DNA of 64,000 bases from Actinomycetes bacterium (GCA_024637035.1 JAGXFW010000023.1:1-64000), one strand, 5' to 3'; shown: positions 33,041 through 42,423, counted from the stretch's first letter. Program-made: numbers and translations. The notes: generated by a model not told the origin, from the sequence alone.

Positions 33041-34327
33041 TCACAAGGATGCGTAGAGCGGGTGGGCCTCATTGAGCGCTCGGCAGCGGGCCAGCAACGA
33101 TGCCGTCCTCTCCTCGGTGGGCTCACGGGTGAGCGCTTCCGCGATGATACGGCCCACCTCTCGCGCCTCCTCCGGACCGAAGCCTCGAGTGGTGATGGCC
33201 GGGGTGCCAAGCCGCAGCCCCGAGGTCACGGTCGGCGGCCTCTTGTCCCCGGGCACGCTGTTCTTGTTGGCGGTGATGCCCACGCGGGCAAGCAGGTTTT
33301 CGGCCTGCATGCCGGTCATCTCGCTGCCGTTGAAATCGATCAGCATGAGATGGTTGTCGGTGCCGCCCGAAACCAGTTTCAAACCGCCTTCAGTGAGCTC
33401 CTCGGCCAACGCTCGAGCGTTCTCCACGGTACGACGTTGGCGCTCACGGAACTCCTCGGTGGCCGCAAGTCGGAAGCAGACCGCCTTGCCCGCGATGACG
33501 TGCTCGAGTGGTCCGCCTTGCAGACCGGGGAACACGGACTTGTCGAGGCGGGCGGCATCGACCTCGCGGCAGAAGGTCGTTCCTCCGCGGGGGCCGGCCA
33601 GCGTCTTGTGCGTGGTGGTAGTGACCCACTCCGCCTTCCCGAACGGCGAGGGGTGCACGCCGGCCGCCACGAGGCCCGCGATATGGGCCATGTCGACCAT
33701 CAGCTGGGCGCCGACCTCGTCGGCGATCTCGCGGAAGGCCGCGAAGTCGATCACGCGGGGGTAGGCGCTCGCTCCGGCTACGATGAGCTTGGGTCGATGC
33801 TTCAGGGCTAGCTCGCGCACCTGGTCGTAGTCGATGCGGCCCACCGCCTCGTCGAGGCAATAGTGGTGGAACACGTACTCGCGACCGCTGAAGTTGATGG
33901 ACATGCCGTGGGTCAGATGGCCGCCGTGTTCCAGGCGCATGGCCAGGACCGTGTCTCCATGGTCCAGAGCACTGATATAGGCCGCGTGGTTGGCCTGCGA
34001 CCCCGAATGGGGCTGCACGTTGGCGTGTTCCGCGCCGAAAAGCGCCTTCGCGCGCTCGATTGCGAGCGTCTCCACCTCATCGACGACCTCGCAACCGCCG
34101 TAGTACCGTTTGCCCGGGAGACCCTCAGCGTACTTGTTGGTCAAGACGCTCCCAACGGCTTCAAGGACAGCCAGCGGCGTGAAGTTCTCCGATGCGATGA
34201 GCTCGATGTTCTCCTGCTGACGCTTGAGTTCGCGCCGCACGAGGGCGGCTACCGCGGGGTCGGCCTCTTCGAGGGTCTGGTCCGTGCTGTGCGCACCGCC
34301 TCCTACTCCACCATGGATGTGATCCAC
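33041..34327 (-). CDS. glyA: Serine hydroxymethyltransferase
   Basis: PLP enzyme of 428 residues converting serine and tetrahydrofolate to glycine and methylene-THF, the one-carbon donor used by ThyX. The PLP lysine is in [26 protein letters not shown] and PHSGSQAN are typical. The GTG start at 34325-34327 has AGGAGG nine bases upstream. It follows rpiB after 52 bp. Confidence 0.97.
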   Translation of the reverse strand: MDHIHGGVGGGAHSTDQTLEEADPAVAALVRRELKRQQENIELIASENFTPLAVLEAVGSVLTNKYAEGLPGKRYYGGCEVVDEVETLAIERAKALFGAEHANVQPHSGSQANHAAYISALDHGDTVLAMRLEHGGHLTHGMSINFSGREYVFHHYCLDEAVGRIDYDQVRELALKHRPKLIVAGASAYPRVIDFAAFREIADEVGAQLMVDMAHIAGLVAAGVHPSPFGKAEWVTTTTHKTLAGPRGGTTFCREVDAARLDKSVFPGLQGGPLEHVIAGKAVCFRLAATEEFRERQRRTVENARALAEELTEGGLKLVSGGTDNHLMLIDFNGSEMTGMQAENLLARVGITANKNSVPGDKRPPTVTSGLRLGTPAITTRGFGPEEAREVGRIIAEALTREPTEERTASLLARCRALNEAHPLYASL

Positions 34328-34379
34328 CGTGCCACTCCTCCTATGATGGCCCGAAGGCCTCCCTCATCTTGGTTCTCGA

Positions 34380-34829
34380 TCATCGATCGGGGCTCTGTTC
34401 GGGCCGCATCATCATGTCCACCCGCGCCTGATGCCTGCCACCCTCGAACTCCTGGCCGAGCCAGGCGTCGAGTATCTCCAGCGCAAGGCCCGGGCCGACG
34501 ACGCGGGCGCCCATGCAGAGCACGTTGGCATCGTTGTGAGCACGTGCCATGCGCGCCGAGAACGGCTCGCTCACCGTCACCGCCCGCACCCCCTCGAACC
34601 TGTTCGCCGTCAGAGCCATGCCCAGCCCCGTGCCGCAGATCAACAGGCCGCGATCCGCCCGTCCATCACGCACGGCCGCGGCTGCGGCCGCGGCGAAGCT
34701 CGGGTAGTCCACGCTGTCCGCGGAATCGGTGCCTATGTTGTGGACCTCGTGCCCGCGCATCTCGAGTTCGGCGATCAACGGGGCTTTGAGAGGCAGGCCG
34801 GCATGGTCGCAGCCGACTACGTATCGCAT
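34380..34829 (-). CDS. rpiB: Ribose-5-phosphate isomerase B
   Basis: RpiB/LacAB-family isomerase of 149 residues interconverting ribose-5-P and ribulose-5-P. Motifs are GCDHAGLPLK at the N-terminus, LICGTGLGMALTANR for the phosphate and active site, and ARAHNDANVLCMGARV. I use the ATG at 34827-34829 (MRYVVGCDHAG), with AAGGA upstream and family-typical length. Confidence 0.95.
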   Translation of the reverse strand: MRYVVGCDHAGLPLKAPLIAELEMRGHEVHNIGTDSADSVDYPSFAAAAAAAVRDGRADRGLLICGTGLGMALTANRFEGVRAVTVSEPFSARMARAHNDANVLCMGARVVGPGLALEILDAWLGQEFEGGRHQARVDMMMRPEQSPDR

Positions 34830-34910
34830 GGCTTCATCCTTGCTCAGATACCGCCGCCAAGCATAGCAGAAAGGGGTGTGCGCTCCGACCGGATGGAGCC
34901 CCACCGCCGG

Positions 34911-35906
34911 TCATCGTTCGGCCGTTTCCCGTACCCCGTGGACGAAGCGCTGCTTGCCCGAGAGATCGAGTTCCGTGGCCACGTTCCTGAATCCAGCGGC
35001 GCTCATGAGCGCCGCCACGGCCGGCGCCTGATCCTCGCCCACCTCCAGGAAGACCGCGCCGCCGGGACGCACTACTGTCGCCGCCTGAGGCAGCAGGCGA
35101 CGGATCACATCGAGCCCGTCGTCGCCGGCGAGCAGCGCTCCGCCGGGCTCGTGGTCCTTCACATCCGGCGCCAGCGACGCGTACTCCAGCTCGGACACAT
35201 ATGGCAGGTTGGCCACGACGGCCAGGAGGCTCCCCCGAGGTATCCCTTCGAGCAGATCGCCCCGCCGAAGTTCTACGAGTCCGCTCAGCTCGAGCTGGTC
35301 GCGGTTGCCCACGGCCACAGCCAAGGCATCCTCGCAGACCTCGATGCCCAGCACGGCGACCCCCACCTCCCGAGCCAAGCTGAGCGCGATCGCTCCACTC
35401 CCGGTGCCCACGTCTACGACCTCCGCCTCGGCCCGCTCGGAGGGCGCCGCCGGCCGCGTCTGCTCTGCGGCAGGAGTCGGATGCTTCGCGGGATCGGCGG
35501 CGGGCGTGGAAGGTTGCCTGGCGTCGGTGGAGTTCGCCGGTAGGTGTCCTTCGGCGCGGAGCCAACGCACGACCAGGTCGACGAGTTCTTCGGTCTCCGG
35601 CCTGGGAATGAGTACGGCCGGCGTGACCTTCAGCGTGAGATACCGGAACGAGGCCCGGCCGAGTATGTAGGCCACCGGCTCGTGCCGCGCGCGGCGAGCG
35701 ATGAGCTCCCGGTACGGATCCACCTCTTCCGTGGCAAGCGGGCGGTCGTGCTGAGTGTACAGGTGCACGCGATCCACGGCGAGCACCTCCGCGAGGAGAA
35801 GCTCAGCGTCCAGCCGGGGCGAAGACGAACCGCGCTCCGCGAGGTAACGGGCCGAGACCTCCAACAACTCCGCGATGTGCCAGGTTCGCATCGAGGCGGA
35901 GGCCAC
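34911..35906 (-). CDS. prmC: Release factor glutamine methyltransferase PrmC
   Basis: SAM methyltransferase of 331 residues that modifies the GGQ glutamine of RF1 and RF2, both encoded in this window. A helical N-terminal domain (1-85) and IPRPETEEL precede the SAM motif VVDVGTGSGAIALSLA. The catalytic NPPY motif reads NLPY. A 35-40 residue Ala/Pro/Thr-rich insert (about 122-160) separates IPRPETEE from the SAM core. The GTG start is two bases after the prfA stop; an ATG five codons later is an alternative. Confidence 0.94.
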   Translation of the reverse strand: MASASMRTWHIAELLEVSARYLAERGSSSPRLDAELLLAEVLAVDRVHLYTQHDRPLATEEVDPYRELIARRARHEPVAYILGRASFRYLTLKVTPAVLIPRPETEELVDLVVRWLRAEGHLPANSTDARQPSTPAADPAKHPTPAAEQTRPAAPSERAEAEVVDVGTGSGAIALSLAREVGVAVLGIEVCEDALAVAVGNRDQLELSGLVELRRGDLLEGIPRGSLLAVVANLPYVSELEYASLAPDVKDHEPGGALLAGDDGLDVIRRLLPQAATVVRPGGAVFLEVGEDQAPAVAALMSAAGFRNVATELDLSGKQRFVHGVRETAER

Positions 35907-35908
35907 CC

Positions 35909-36985
35909 TCAGAAGGTGGTGTCCGCCAGCTGCTCGGCACGATCCCAGGCCACGAGGGACTCGGTGAACTCCTCCAGCTCCCCCTGCATGATGCCTTCCA
36001 TGCGGTGCGACGTCAGGCCCACCCGGTGGTCGGTCACCCTGCCTTGCGGGTAGTTGTACGTGCGGATCTTCTGCGCGCGATCGCCCGTTCCCACCTGGCT
36101 CCGCCGGGTCGCGGCTTCGGCCGCGTCCTTCTTCGCGTCGGCGGCGGCCTGGAGTCGGGCGCCCAGGATACGCATCGCCCGCTCCTTGTTCTGCAGCTGG
36201 GACTTCTCATCCTGGCACGACACCACGAGGCCCGTGGGAACGTGGGTGATACGAACGGCAGAGTCAGTGGTGTTCACGGACTGCCCCCCGGGGCCGCTCG
36301 ACCGGTACACGTCGACCCGCAGGTCGTTCGGGTCGATGATCACCTCGACATCTTCCACCTCAGGCAGCACGGCGACCGTGGCAGTGGACGTGTGGATGCG
36401 GCCCGTGGACTCCGTGACCGGCACCCGCTGCACACGGTGCACCCCCGACTCCCACTTCAGCACCCCGTAGGCGCCCTTGCCTTTCACCTCGAAGATGATC
36501 TCCTTCAGGCCGCCGATCGGCGATTCACTGGTGCTCAGCACCTCGTGCTTGAACCGCAGCCGCTCCGCGTACTTGGTGATCATGCGATATATCTCGGCGG
36601 CGAAGAGAGCTGCTTCGTCGCCGCCCGCCGCCGACCGCACCTCGACGATGGCGCCCTTCGCGTCGCGGGGGTCTTGCTCGAGCGAGGCGAGCCTGATTGC
36701 TTCGTCCAAACGCGCGACGTTCTCGCGGGCCTTCTCCAACTCCTCGTGGAGGAAGTCGCGCATCTCGGGATCGAGGCCTTCCTCGGTGAGCATGCCCTCG
36801 GCTTCCGCCCCGGCCTGCACCGCGGCCTGGTACTCCACCGCCAAGCGATTGGCTTCGGCCAGCTCGGAGTGCGCCTTCGATACCTCGGCGTAGCGAGCCT
36901 GGTCCTCGAAGATGCTCGGGTCGGACAGTTCTGCCGTGATGGCTTCCTGTCTCTCGATGATCTCGCGCACGAGTCTCTCGATCAT
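35909..36985 (-). CDS. prfA: Peptide chain release factor 1
   Basis: Class I release factor for UAA and UAG, 358 residues. The GGQ motif SSGPGGQSVNTTDS and the RF1-type PVT tripeptide in VPVTESTGRIH are present. The start is the ATG at 36983-36985 (MIERLVREI), downstream of GGAAGG. It lies in the classic rpmE-prfA-prmC order, here with thyX, tdk and DUF1385 between rpmE and prfA. Confidence 0.97.
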   Translation of the reverse strand: MIERLVREIIERQEAITAELSDPSIFEDQARYAEVSKAHSELAEANRLAVEYQAAVQAGAEAEGMLTEEGLDPEMRDFLHEELEKARENVARLDEAIRLASLEQDPRDAKGAIVEVRSAAGGDEAALFAAEIYRMITKYAERLRFKHEVLSTSESPIGGLKEIIFEVKGKGAYGVLKWESGVHRVQRVPVTESTGRIHTSTATVAVLPEVEDVEVIIDPNDLRVDVYRSSGPGGQSVNTTDSAVRITHVPTGLVVSCQDEKSQLQNKERAMRILGARLQAAADAKKDAAEAATRRSQVGTGDRAQKIRTYNYPQGRVTDHRVGLTSHRMEGIMQGELEEFTESLVAWDRAEQLADTTF

Positions 36986-37031
36986 CGTGTCATCGACCTT
37001 CCGAAGGTGCGGCCCTGCCCGCATGCAACCG

Positions 37032-38231
37032 TCATCCGGCCGCGGCCACCATGGATCGGGAATCGGGTTCGCCGCCCTCGTCCACCCGGAGCACCTCGAC
37101 GAGAGCGGCGATCGCCACCTCGACCTGCTCCACCGTCGGCTCACGCGTGGTGAGCCTCTGCAGCATGAGACCGGGCCACAGGAGCACGCGGGCGACCCAC
37201 CCGTCCTTGTGCTTCCCGGCGAACCTGATCACCTCATAGGAAAGGCCGGCTACGAATGGGATGCCCACCAGACGCGACACCACCAACCACACGAGGCTCG
37301 GTTTGCCCACGATGGAGAACACGAGGATCGCGATGACCATTACCATGAACAGGAAGGCAGTGCCGCAGCGCGGATGGAGCGTGGTGAAGCGACCGGCGTT
37401 TGCGGGATCGAGCTCCTCGCCCGCCTCATAGGCATGGATCACCTTGTGCTCCGCGCCGTGATACTCGAACACGCGACGAAGGTCGGGGATGAGCGAGATC
37501 GCACTGACGTACGCGAGGAAGATCGCGATGCGGATGACCCCCTCGACGAAGTTGAACACGAACGGGTTCGAGAAGATGTGCTCGAAATACTTCACGATGG
37601 CCAACGGGATGACCACGAACAGCACGACCGCCAGTGAGATGGCGATCACGAATGTGATCGCCATCTCCTTCCAGCCCAGCGATTCCGGCGATTTCTCGGC
37701 CACAGCCGTACCCGAGGATGGGGCAGAGGCGTCGTCAGAGCCGCCAGCACCCACCTCACCCGAAGCACCCTCCGGCGCATCGCCGGCGGCGGTCGGTCCA
37801 CCTTCGAGACTCAGGTTGGCCGAGAGCCCGAGGGCCCTCATGCCGAGTACGAGTGACTCGCCAAGAGTCACGATCCCGCGTAACAGCGGCCACTTCAGAA
37901 TGGGGTAGCGCTCACCCAGAGGGTCCAGGGCATAGGAGTGCCTGGCGATGGTGCCGTCCTGGCGGCGTACCGCGAGGCTCCACGAGTGGCGGCCACGCAT
38001 CATGACACCTTCGATCACAGCTTGCCCGCCCACCGACTTCTCGGGGTCGCGCGCGGCGCAGCAGGCGTCGCTCGAGCCTTCGATCCCGCCGCTGCTCTGG
38101 GGGTCGACGGAGTGCGCCGCGTGGGGGCCGGGGGGGTGGGAGTCGGTGGCGGCGAGCGCCGCGGTCGTCGAGAACGACCCGCCGAACGCCCTCAAGAGGC
38201 CAGCCAGGTTCGCAGAGATCAACGCTGTCAT
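37032..38231 (-). CDS. DUF1385 membrane protein (YqhQ family)
   Basis: Membrane protein of unknown function, 399 residues, with the DUF1385 signatures GGQAVIEGVMMRG, EYHGAEHKVIHAYE and FTTLHPRCGTAFL. It has four to five predicted helices in the C-terminal half. Two low-complexity parts are unusual: an N-terminal Gly/Ser/His-rich segment (about 25-65) and an acidic Gly/Ala/Ser-rich stretch (about 145-180) before the first helix. The ATG at 38229-38231 overlaps the tdk stop as ATGA. Conserved His, Glu and Cys suggest an enzyme or metal site, unproven. Confidence 0.88.
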   Translation of the reverse strand: MTALISANLAGLLRAFGGSFSTTAALAATDSHPPGPHAAHSVDPQSSGGIEGSSDACCAARDPEKSVGGQAVIEGVMMRGRHSWSLAVRRQDGTIARHSYALDPLGERYPILKWPLLRGIVTLGESLVLGMRALGLSANLSLEGGPTAAGDAPEGASGEVGAGGSDDASAPSSGTAVAEKSPESLGWKEMAITFVIAISLAVVLFVVIPLAIVKYFEHIFSNPFVFNFVEGVIRIAIFLAYVSAISLIPDLRRVFEYHGAEHKVIHAYEAGEELDPANAGRFTTLHPRCGTAFLFMVMVIAILVFSIVGKPSLVWLVVSRLVGIPFVAGLSYEVIRFAGKHKDGWVARVLLWPGLMLQRLTTREPTVEQVEVAIAALVEVLRVDEGGEPDSRSMVAAAG

Positions 38232-38836
38232 CCTTCCCACATACTCAGGTTGTCCACCCGACGCACCTCATGGCAGCGCCGGCAGCGGGCTTCGTACGAT
38301 TCCTTGCCGCCCACCCGAACGAGGGGGTCATGCTCCCCTGCGGGCCGCCCCTCGATCAACCGTTGCGTGCGCGAGGCGGACGCACCGCAGACGGCGCAGA
38401 CGGCCTGGAGCTTGTCCACGAACTCCGCCATGGCTAACACCGCCGGCACCGAACCGAATGGTTCGCCGCGAAAATCCTGGTCGAGCGCCGCGACTATCAC
38501 TCGTTTGCCCCGGTCGGCCAGGAAACGCACCACGGCGGGCAGTTCTTCGTCGAGGAACTGGGCCTCGTCGATGGCCACCACGTCGGCTTCTTCGACCCCG
38601 GGCACCAGGAGGATCTCGTCGGCGCGCTGCACGCACTGCGCCTCCCAATCGCGCCCGTCATGGGAGCAGATCTTCGTCGCGTCGTAGCGCACATCGAGGG
38701 CCGGCTTGACCACGACGATGCGCTGACCGGCGATGGCCGCGCGCCACAGCCGCCGCATCAGCTCCTCGCTCTTGCCGCTGAACATGCTGCCGCAGATGAC
38801 CTCTGCCCAGCCGTCCCGCTGGGGGAACCTACGCAT
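38228..38836 (-). CDS. tdk: Thymidine kinase (type II, zinc-binding)
   Basis: Salvage kinase of 202 residues phosphorylating thymidine. The P-loop GSMFSGKSEEL, the catalytic region VVAIDEAQFLDEEL and the zinc-ribbon cysteines (CAVCG, CRRCHE) are visible. Located between thyX and DUF1385 with a 4-bp overlap to the latter; together with thyX it covers both salvage and de novo dTMP. Confidence 0.96.
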   Translation of the reverse strand: MRRFPQRDGWAEVICGSMFSGKSEELMRRLWRAAIAGQRIVVVKPALDVRYDATKICSHDGRDWEAQCVQRADEILLVPGVEEADVVAIDEAQFLDEELPAVVRFLADRGKRVIVAALDQDFRGEPFGSVPAVLAMAEFVDKLQAVCAVCGASASRTQRLIEGRPAGEHDPLVRVGGKESYEARCRRCHEVRRVDNLSMWEG

Positions 38837-38854
38837 CGCTCTCTCCCGAGCCGC

Positions 38855-39619
38855 CTAGGGTGATGGTATGGCCGGGCGGACGACCACGGAAGAGAACTGC
38901 ATACCCAAGATCTCTTCCTCGGAGTATTCGGTGCCACACGTCATCTTGCCCTCGGGACACGCATCCGTGACACAGCCAGGCCCAGTCTTCTCAAAGAGTG
39001 CGGGGGCGACTTCGGCTGCGAGGAACCGCATGGCCCACGCAAGCCTGTTTATCTCCCACTGCGCCCTTCGACAGCACCGCACTCTGAAGAAGTGACGAAG
39101 TTCGCGGGCGTTCATCGTGACCACGATCTTGGTCTCGGCCGCGTTCGGAAGGACGAACCTGGCATCCTCCTGCACGGTCTCGTTGGCGTAGCCCTGTTCG
39201 AGCCCTATCGCGACCAGCCGCTCGTACGCGCTCCGGGCTTGCTCCATCGCCTCGACGAACACGGCCCTCGCTTCGGGCACCGCGTCGATATTGGGCGGAA
39301 CGACAAAATCGTCGCCGCCGCCGAAACGCACGTACCGCTGCGATTGCTGGTTGTACGAAGCTAGACGATGCCGCACCAGTTGGTGTGAGCACGCACGCGA
39401 GATGCCGTCGATCGCAAAGGTGAACGAGGCGTGTTCTAGCGCACTGTGATGCCCGCTCCCCACGAGGATGCGCACCATGCGACCGACGTCGTCGGCGCTC
39501 ATCTCTTCGTGCAGATCGGCCGCACTGATGGGCGCATAGCAGAGGCGGCCGGCGGCCGCGACCGCACGGTCGGGGCCGGGAGTGTGTTGCAGAAGGGAGA
39601 CTCGCAGAGAAGCCGGCAC
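38855..39619 (-). CDS. thyX: Flavin-dependent thymidylate synthase ThyX
   Basis: FAD-dependent enzyme of 254 residues making dTMP from dUMP with methylene-THF and NADPH. The ThyX motif RHRLASYNQQSQR is exact (RHRxxSxNxxSxR). The tail carries a cysteine cluster (GPGCVTDACPEGKMTCG), seen in some Firmicutes and Coriobacteriia-type homologues. The start is a GTG at 39617-39619, 14 bp after the rpmE stop, with only a weak ribosome binding site. Confidence 0.94.
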   Translation of the reverse strand: MPASLRVSLLQHTPGPDRAVAAAGRLCYAPISAADLHEEMSADDVGRMVRILVGSGHHSALEHASFTFAIDGISRACSHQLVRHRLASYNQQSQRYVRFGGGDDFVVPPNIDAVPEARAVFVEAMEQARSAYERLVAIGLEQGYANETVQEDARFVLPNAAETKIVVTMNARELRHFFRVRCCRRAQWEINRLAWAMRFLAAEVAPALFEKTGPGCVTDACPEGKMTCGTEYSEEEILGMQFSSVVVRPAIPSP

Positions 39620-39632
39620 AGCCGCTACCGGA

Positions 39633-39842
39633 CTATTCTTTGGTGGCGCGGCCGAACTTCTTGTTGAAGCGCTCCACGCGGCCACCAACGTCGACCAGTC
39701 GCTGCTTCCCAGTGTAGAACGGGTGGCACACCGAGCAGACCTCCACCTTGATCTGGGGCAGAGTGGAACGCGTGGTGAACGTCTCACCGCACGAGCACGT
39801 GACCGTGCTCTCGACGTACTCGGGATGGATATCTGTCTTCAT
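39633..39842 (-). CDS. rpmE: Ribosomal protein L31 (zinc-binding form)
   Basis: 50S protein bL31 of 69 residues. The CSC and CSVC cysteine pairs identify the zinc-binding C+ form; a zinc-free paralogue, if any, is elsewhere. ATG start with AGGAGG. It heads the thyX-tdk-DUF1385-prfA-prmC run and has an extended -10 promoter about 60 bp upstream. Confidence 0.97.
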   Translation of the reverse strand: MKTDIHPEYVESTVTCSCGETFTTRSTLPQIKVEVCSVCHPFYTGKQRLVDVGGRVERFNKKFGRATKE

Positions 39843-39902
39843 CGGTCCTCCTGGTCTTCACGGCCTAAGCCGGCAGAACTGCATGTTCAAAGTGAGCGGG
39901 TA

Positions 39903-39911
39903 ATGATAGCA
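39903..39911 (-). promoter_or_regulatory. Extended -10 promoter of rpmE
   Basis: TGC-TATCAT on the minus strand (TATCAT 5 of 6 with the TGn extension). The -35 region is poor. The predicted start near 39896 leaves about 55 nt of leader before the rpmE ATG. Confidence 0.5.
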
Positions 39912-39967
39912 CGGGCAGTCGCCTGCGATCACGCTGCCGTGTGCTCGGAGACGATAGCCGAGGCGCC

Positions 39968-39984
39968 CGGATCGAACGGATCCG
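39968..39984 (-). terminator. Short hairpin after the FMN reductase gene
   Basis: 6-bp stem CGGATC/GATCCG with a 5-base loop in the 170-bp gap before rpmE, upstream of its promoter. No T-run; a weak terminator at best. The gap holds nothing else I recognise. Confidence 0.3.
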
Positions 39985-40012
39985 TGCTGCCCCGTGTGAG
40001 GGCCCGCCGTGA

Positions 40013-40591
40013 CTAGCTGTCCGCCGTCTCCTCCCGGCGGACCCACTCGAGAAAGGCCACCATCGCGACACGAAGGCGGGTGCGCGTGGCCTCGTCGATG
40101 AGACGACCGGTCTCGTCGAACTTGGCAGGCGCATGAGGCACCATCACCTCGGGCATCTTCATGTCGTGTGCTCCGATGTGGGAGAGGGTCTGGCGAAGTT
40201 GAGCCTGGGCCCTCACCGTGCCCCAGCTGCCTCGGGTGGCGCCCATGATCGCCACCGGTTTCCGCGCCAAGACGGAGGCTCCGGGCGGACGCGACGCCCA
40301 ATCGACCAGGTTCTTGGTCACCCCGGCCGGCCCGGCATTGTATTCGGGCGTGACGATGACCACGCCATCGGCCGCGCTGATCGCCGCTAGGAAGCTCCCC
40401 ACCGACTCGGGCGCCCGGGCTTCGATGTCAGCGTTGAAGAGGGGGACACCAGAGATGTCGAGTATCTCCAGCACCATGCCCTCGGGAGCCTCCTCCGCGG
40501 CGGCCCGCAGCAGTGCCCGATTGAACGAGCCCGCCCTCAGGCTCCCAGCGAAGCCCACCACGCGAACCTTCTTGTCGGTCTGGGGTTTCAA
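40013..40591 (-). CDS. NADPH-dependent FMN reductase family protein
   Basis: Flavodoxin-like oxidoreductase of 192 residues, related to chromate/azo reductases and SsuE-type FMN reductases. The FMN phosphate loop GSLRAGSFNRALL and the VTPEYNAGPAGVTKNLVDW signature are intact. It probably moves electrons from NAD(P)H to FMN or quinones; the true substrate is open. The TTG start overlaps the upstream stop as TTGA with AAGGTGG before it. Confidence 0.9.
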   Translation of the reverse strand: MKPQTDKKVRVVGFAGSLRAGSFNRALLRAAAEEAPEGMVLEILDISGVPLFNADIEARAPESVGSFLAAISAADGVVIVTPEYNAGPAGVTKNLVDWASRPPGASVLARKPVAIMGATRGSWGTVRAQAQLRQTLSHIGAHDMKMPEVMVPHAPAKFDETGRLIDEATRTRLRVAMVAFLEWVRREETADS

Positions 40592-42132
40592 TCGCCACCT
40601 TCCGTCGTGTCCCGACGGAGGCCGTCGAGGTGATCCGCCGCATGTCTCAAGATCGTGCCTCTGTCCGAAGCCTCACCGGATTCCCACGCCAGGCGCACCT
40701 CGCGCATCACCTCTCCCAGCAGGGGACCCGGCGCCAGCGCCAACTCCTTCATGACGACCTCCCCATCGACAGGAGGCGAAGGGACCCCGCGTTCCAACCG
40801 CTCGCGCCAGGCGTCCATCACGCTACGCGCGACGGCCAGGTGTCCCTCGACGTGGGAGTCAGCCGCCGACGGGCCCCTCGTCGCCAATCGATCGGCGGCA
40901 GACACCATGATCACTTCCGGTTCCCACGGCATGGAGCGCCACAGGAACTTCACGATCTCGCGCTTCGACAGCGGTTCTCGGTGCTGAAGGAACCCGATAT
41001 CGAGATGCCGCTCGGCCACGGTCCGAGCGAGGGCGCAGGTCGCCGCGGAGCAGCGCAGACGTCTCCCCACGGTCTCCGCGATCCGCCCGCCCAGCTCGGT
41101 ATGACCCCAGAAGATGATCCGCCCGGAATCGTCGACCGTCCGCGTATCGGGTTTTGCCACGTCATGCAGCAACGTGGCGAGCCTCAGGGCGACCGGGCGC
41201 GACATCGAGCCGTCCACCGGCTGGGAGAGGCGCCACTCGAGCGCCTCCCACGACAGGCCGAACAAGCGGCCCGGTTCGGCGATCAGCCGATCGAGGTGCT
41301 CCAGGGCCTCCAGCGTGTGCCCGAGTACGTCGTGATGATGGTACGGACTCTGACCCACGTCACGTAATGCGGCCACCTCGGGGAGGGCCACCTCCAACAG
41401 ACCAAGATCATCCCAGGCACGGGCGGCGGCGGCGGAACGCCCCGCTTCGAGCGTCAAGACCATCTCACTCAGGATGCGCTCCGCCGCCGCCGCCGGCAGA
41501 CGCCCGGCCTCCGCGCGCACCAGCGCGCGGAGCTCCGGCCCCGGCACGAGACCCAGCACGTGCTCGAACCGAGCGGCCCGCATGAGCCGAAGGGGATCGT
41601 CGGCGAAGATGGTGGAGCTCACAGGCAGGAGCCGACGCTCGGCAAGATGGCCGCGGCCATCGAAGGGGTCGATCAACGCCCCGCCCGCGAGCGGCATGGC
41701 CATCGCATTCACCGTGAAGTCACGGGCGGCGAGATCGGCCTCGAGGCTCCCGCCCCGCAGGGCAGCGATGTCGAGGTGGCTGCCAGCCACGCCCGACCAC
41801 GCCGGGCCGCCGATCGAGGCGCCGACCGAGCCGGATGCGTCCGTTGGCTCCGTCGCGGGACCGACGACACGATACGCGCCGAACTCCTCCGAAAGGGGGA
41901 ACGAAGAAGTACCGAGTCGGCGCGCCACCCCCCGTGCCAACTGCTCAGGATCGCCGGAGGTCACCGCATCGATGTCGGGGGAGAACCGGCCCAGTTCGCG
42001 ATCCCGCACCGACCCCCCCACGAGCCACACGGGGTGTTCCCAGGCGGCCGCCTCCTCCATCAAGGCTGCGAGAAGCGGCGACGACCCGTCACGCCGCCCA
42101 TCACGAGCCGTACGGTCGGCTGCGCCTTCCAT
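40588..42132 (-). CDS. CCA tRNA nucleotidyltransferase/poly(A) polymerase family protein with HD domain
   Basis: Class II nucleotidyltransferase of 514 residues that adds or repairs the tRNA CCA end (or a poly(A) polymerase of the same family). The catalytic motif GGSVRDRELGR...DIDAVTSGDP, RDFTVNAMAM and DPLRLMRAARF match the head and neck; a C-terminal HD domain (LLHDVAKP, about 320-420) may add 2',3'-phosphodiesterase activity. A Gly/Ala/Ser insert (about 93-115) interrupts the head domain. CCA versus poly(A) specificity cannot be settled from sequence alone. Confidence 0.88.
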   Translation of the reverse strand: MEGAADRTARDGRRDGSSPLLAALMEEAAAWEHPVWLVGGSVRDRELGRFSPDIDAVTSGDPEQLARGVARRLGTSSFPLSEEFGAYRVVGPATEPTDASGSVGASIGGPAWSGVAGSHLDIAALRGGSLEADLAARDFTVNAMAMPLAGGALIDPFDGRGHLAERRLLPVSSTIFADDPLRLMRAARFEHVLGLVPGPELRALVRAEAGRLPAAAAERILSEMVLTLEAGRSAAAARAWDDLGLLEVALPEVAALRDVGQSPYHHHDVLGHTLEALEHLDRLIAEPGRLFGLSWEALEWRLSQPVDGSMSRPVALRLATLLHDVAKPDTRTVDDSGRIIFWGHTELGGRIAETVGRRLRCSAATCALARTVAERHLDIGFLQHREPLSKREIVKFLWRSMPWEPEVIMVSAADRLATRGPSAADSHVEGHLAVARSVMDAWRERLERGVPSPPVDGEVVMKELALAPGPLLGEVMREVRLAWESGEASDRGTILRHAADHLDGLRRDTTEGGD

Positions 42133-42135
42133 GGA

Positions 42136-42423
42136 CTACTTCGAGCCGCCGGCCTGCTTGCGCTTGCGACGGTTGAAGAGGAACGTCTCCCAGTAGTAGA
42201 TGAAGACCGAGTAGAACACCCAGAACACGGCTGTCCACATGACGTCCATCCAGAGGGGCCGAGACGCGTCCTTCATGAAGATCTGCACGATCACCAGGTA
42301 GATGGCCGACAGGATCGCCCCCTGGATCACGGCGCGCCGCACCGTGGGCTGTTTCGACCCCTTCGTCTTGGCTTTCGCCAGTTCCGCTTGGCGGGCGGCT
42401 CGGCGGGCCTCTTTCTTAGGCAT
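42136..42423 (-). CDS. Small two-helix membrane protein of unknown function
   Basis: 95 residues: a very basic, Ala/Lys-rich cytoplasmic N-terminus (1-30), two hydrophobic helices (about 33-50 and 58-78) and a basic tail (RRKRKQ). I do not recognise the family. The ATG start overlaps the alr end by 8 bp, and the polymerase gene follows three bases after its stop, so it is well embedded in the operon and likely real. Confidence 0.72.
   Translation of the reverse strand: MPKKEARRAARQAELAKAKTKGSKQPTVRRAVIQGAILSAIYLVIVQIFMKDASRPLWMDVMWTAVFWVFYSVFIYYWETFLFNRRKRKQAGGSK

Noticed and set aside
39960-39990. A tRNA T-arm-like GTTCGATCC in the gap before rpmE
   Set aside because: The flanking bases do not form a T-stem, and no D-arm, anticodon arm or acceptor stem can be drawn.
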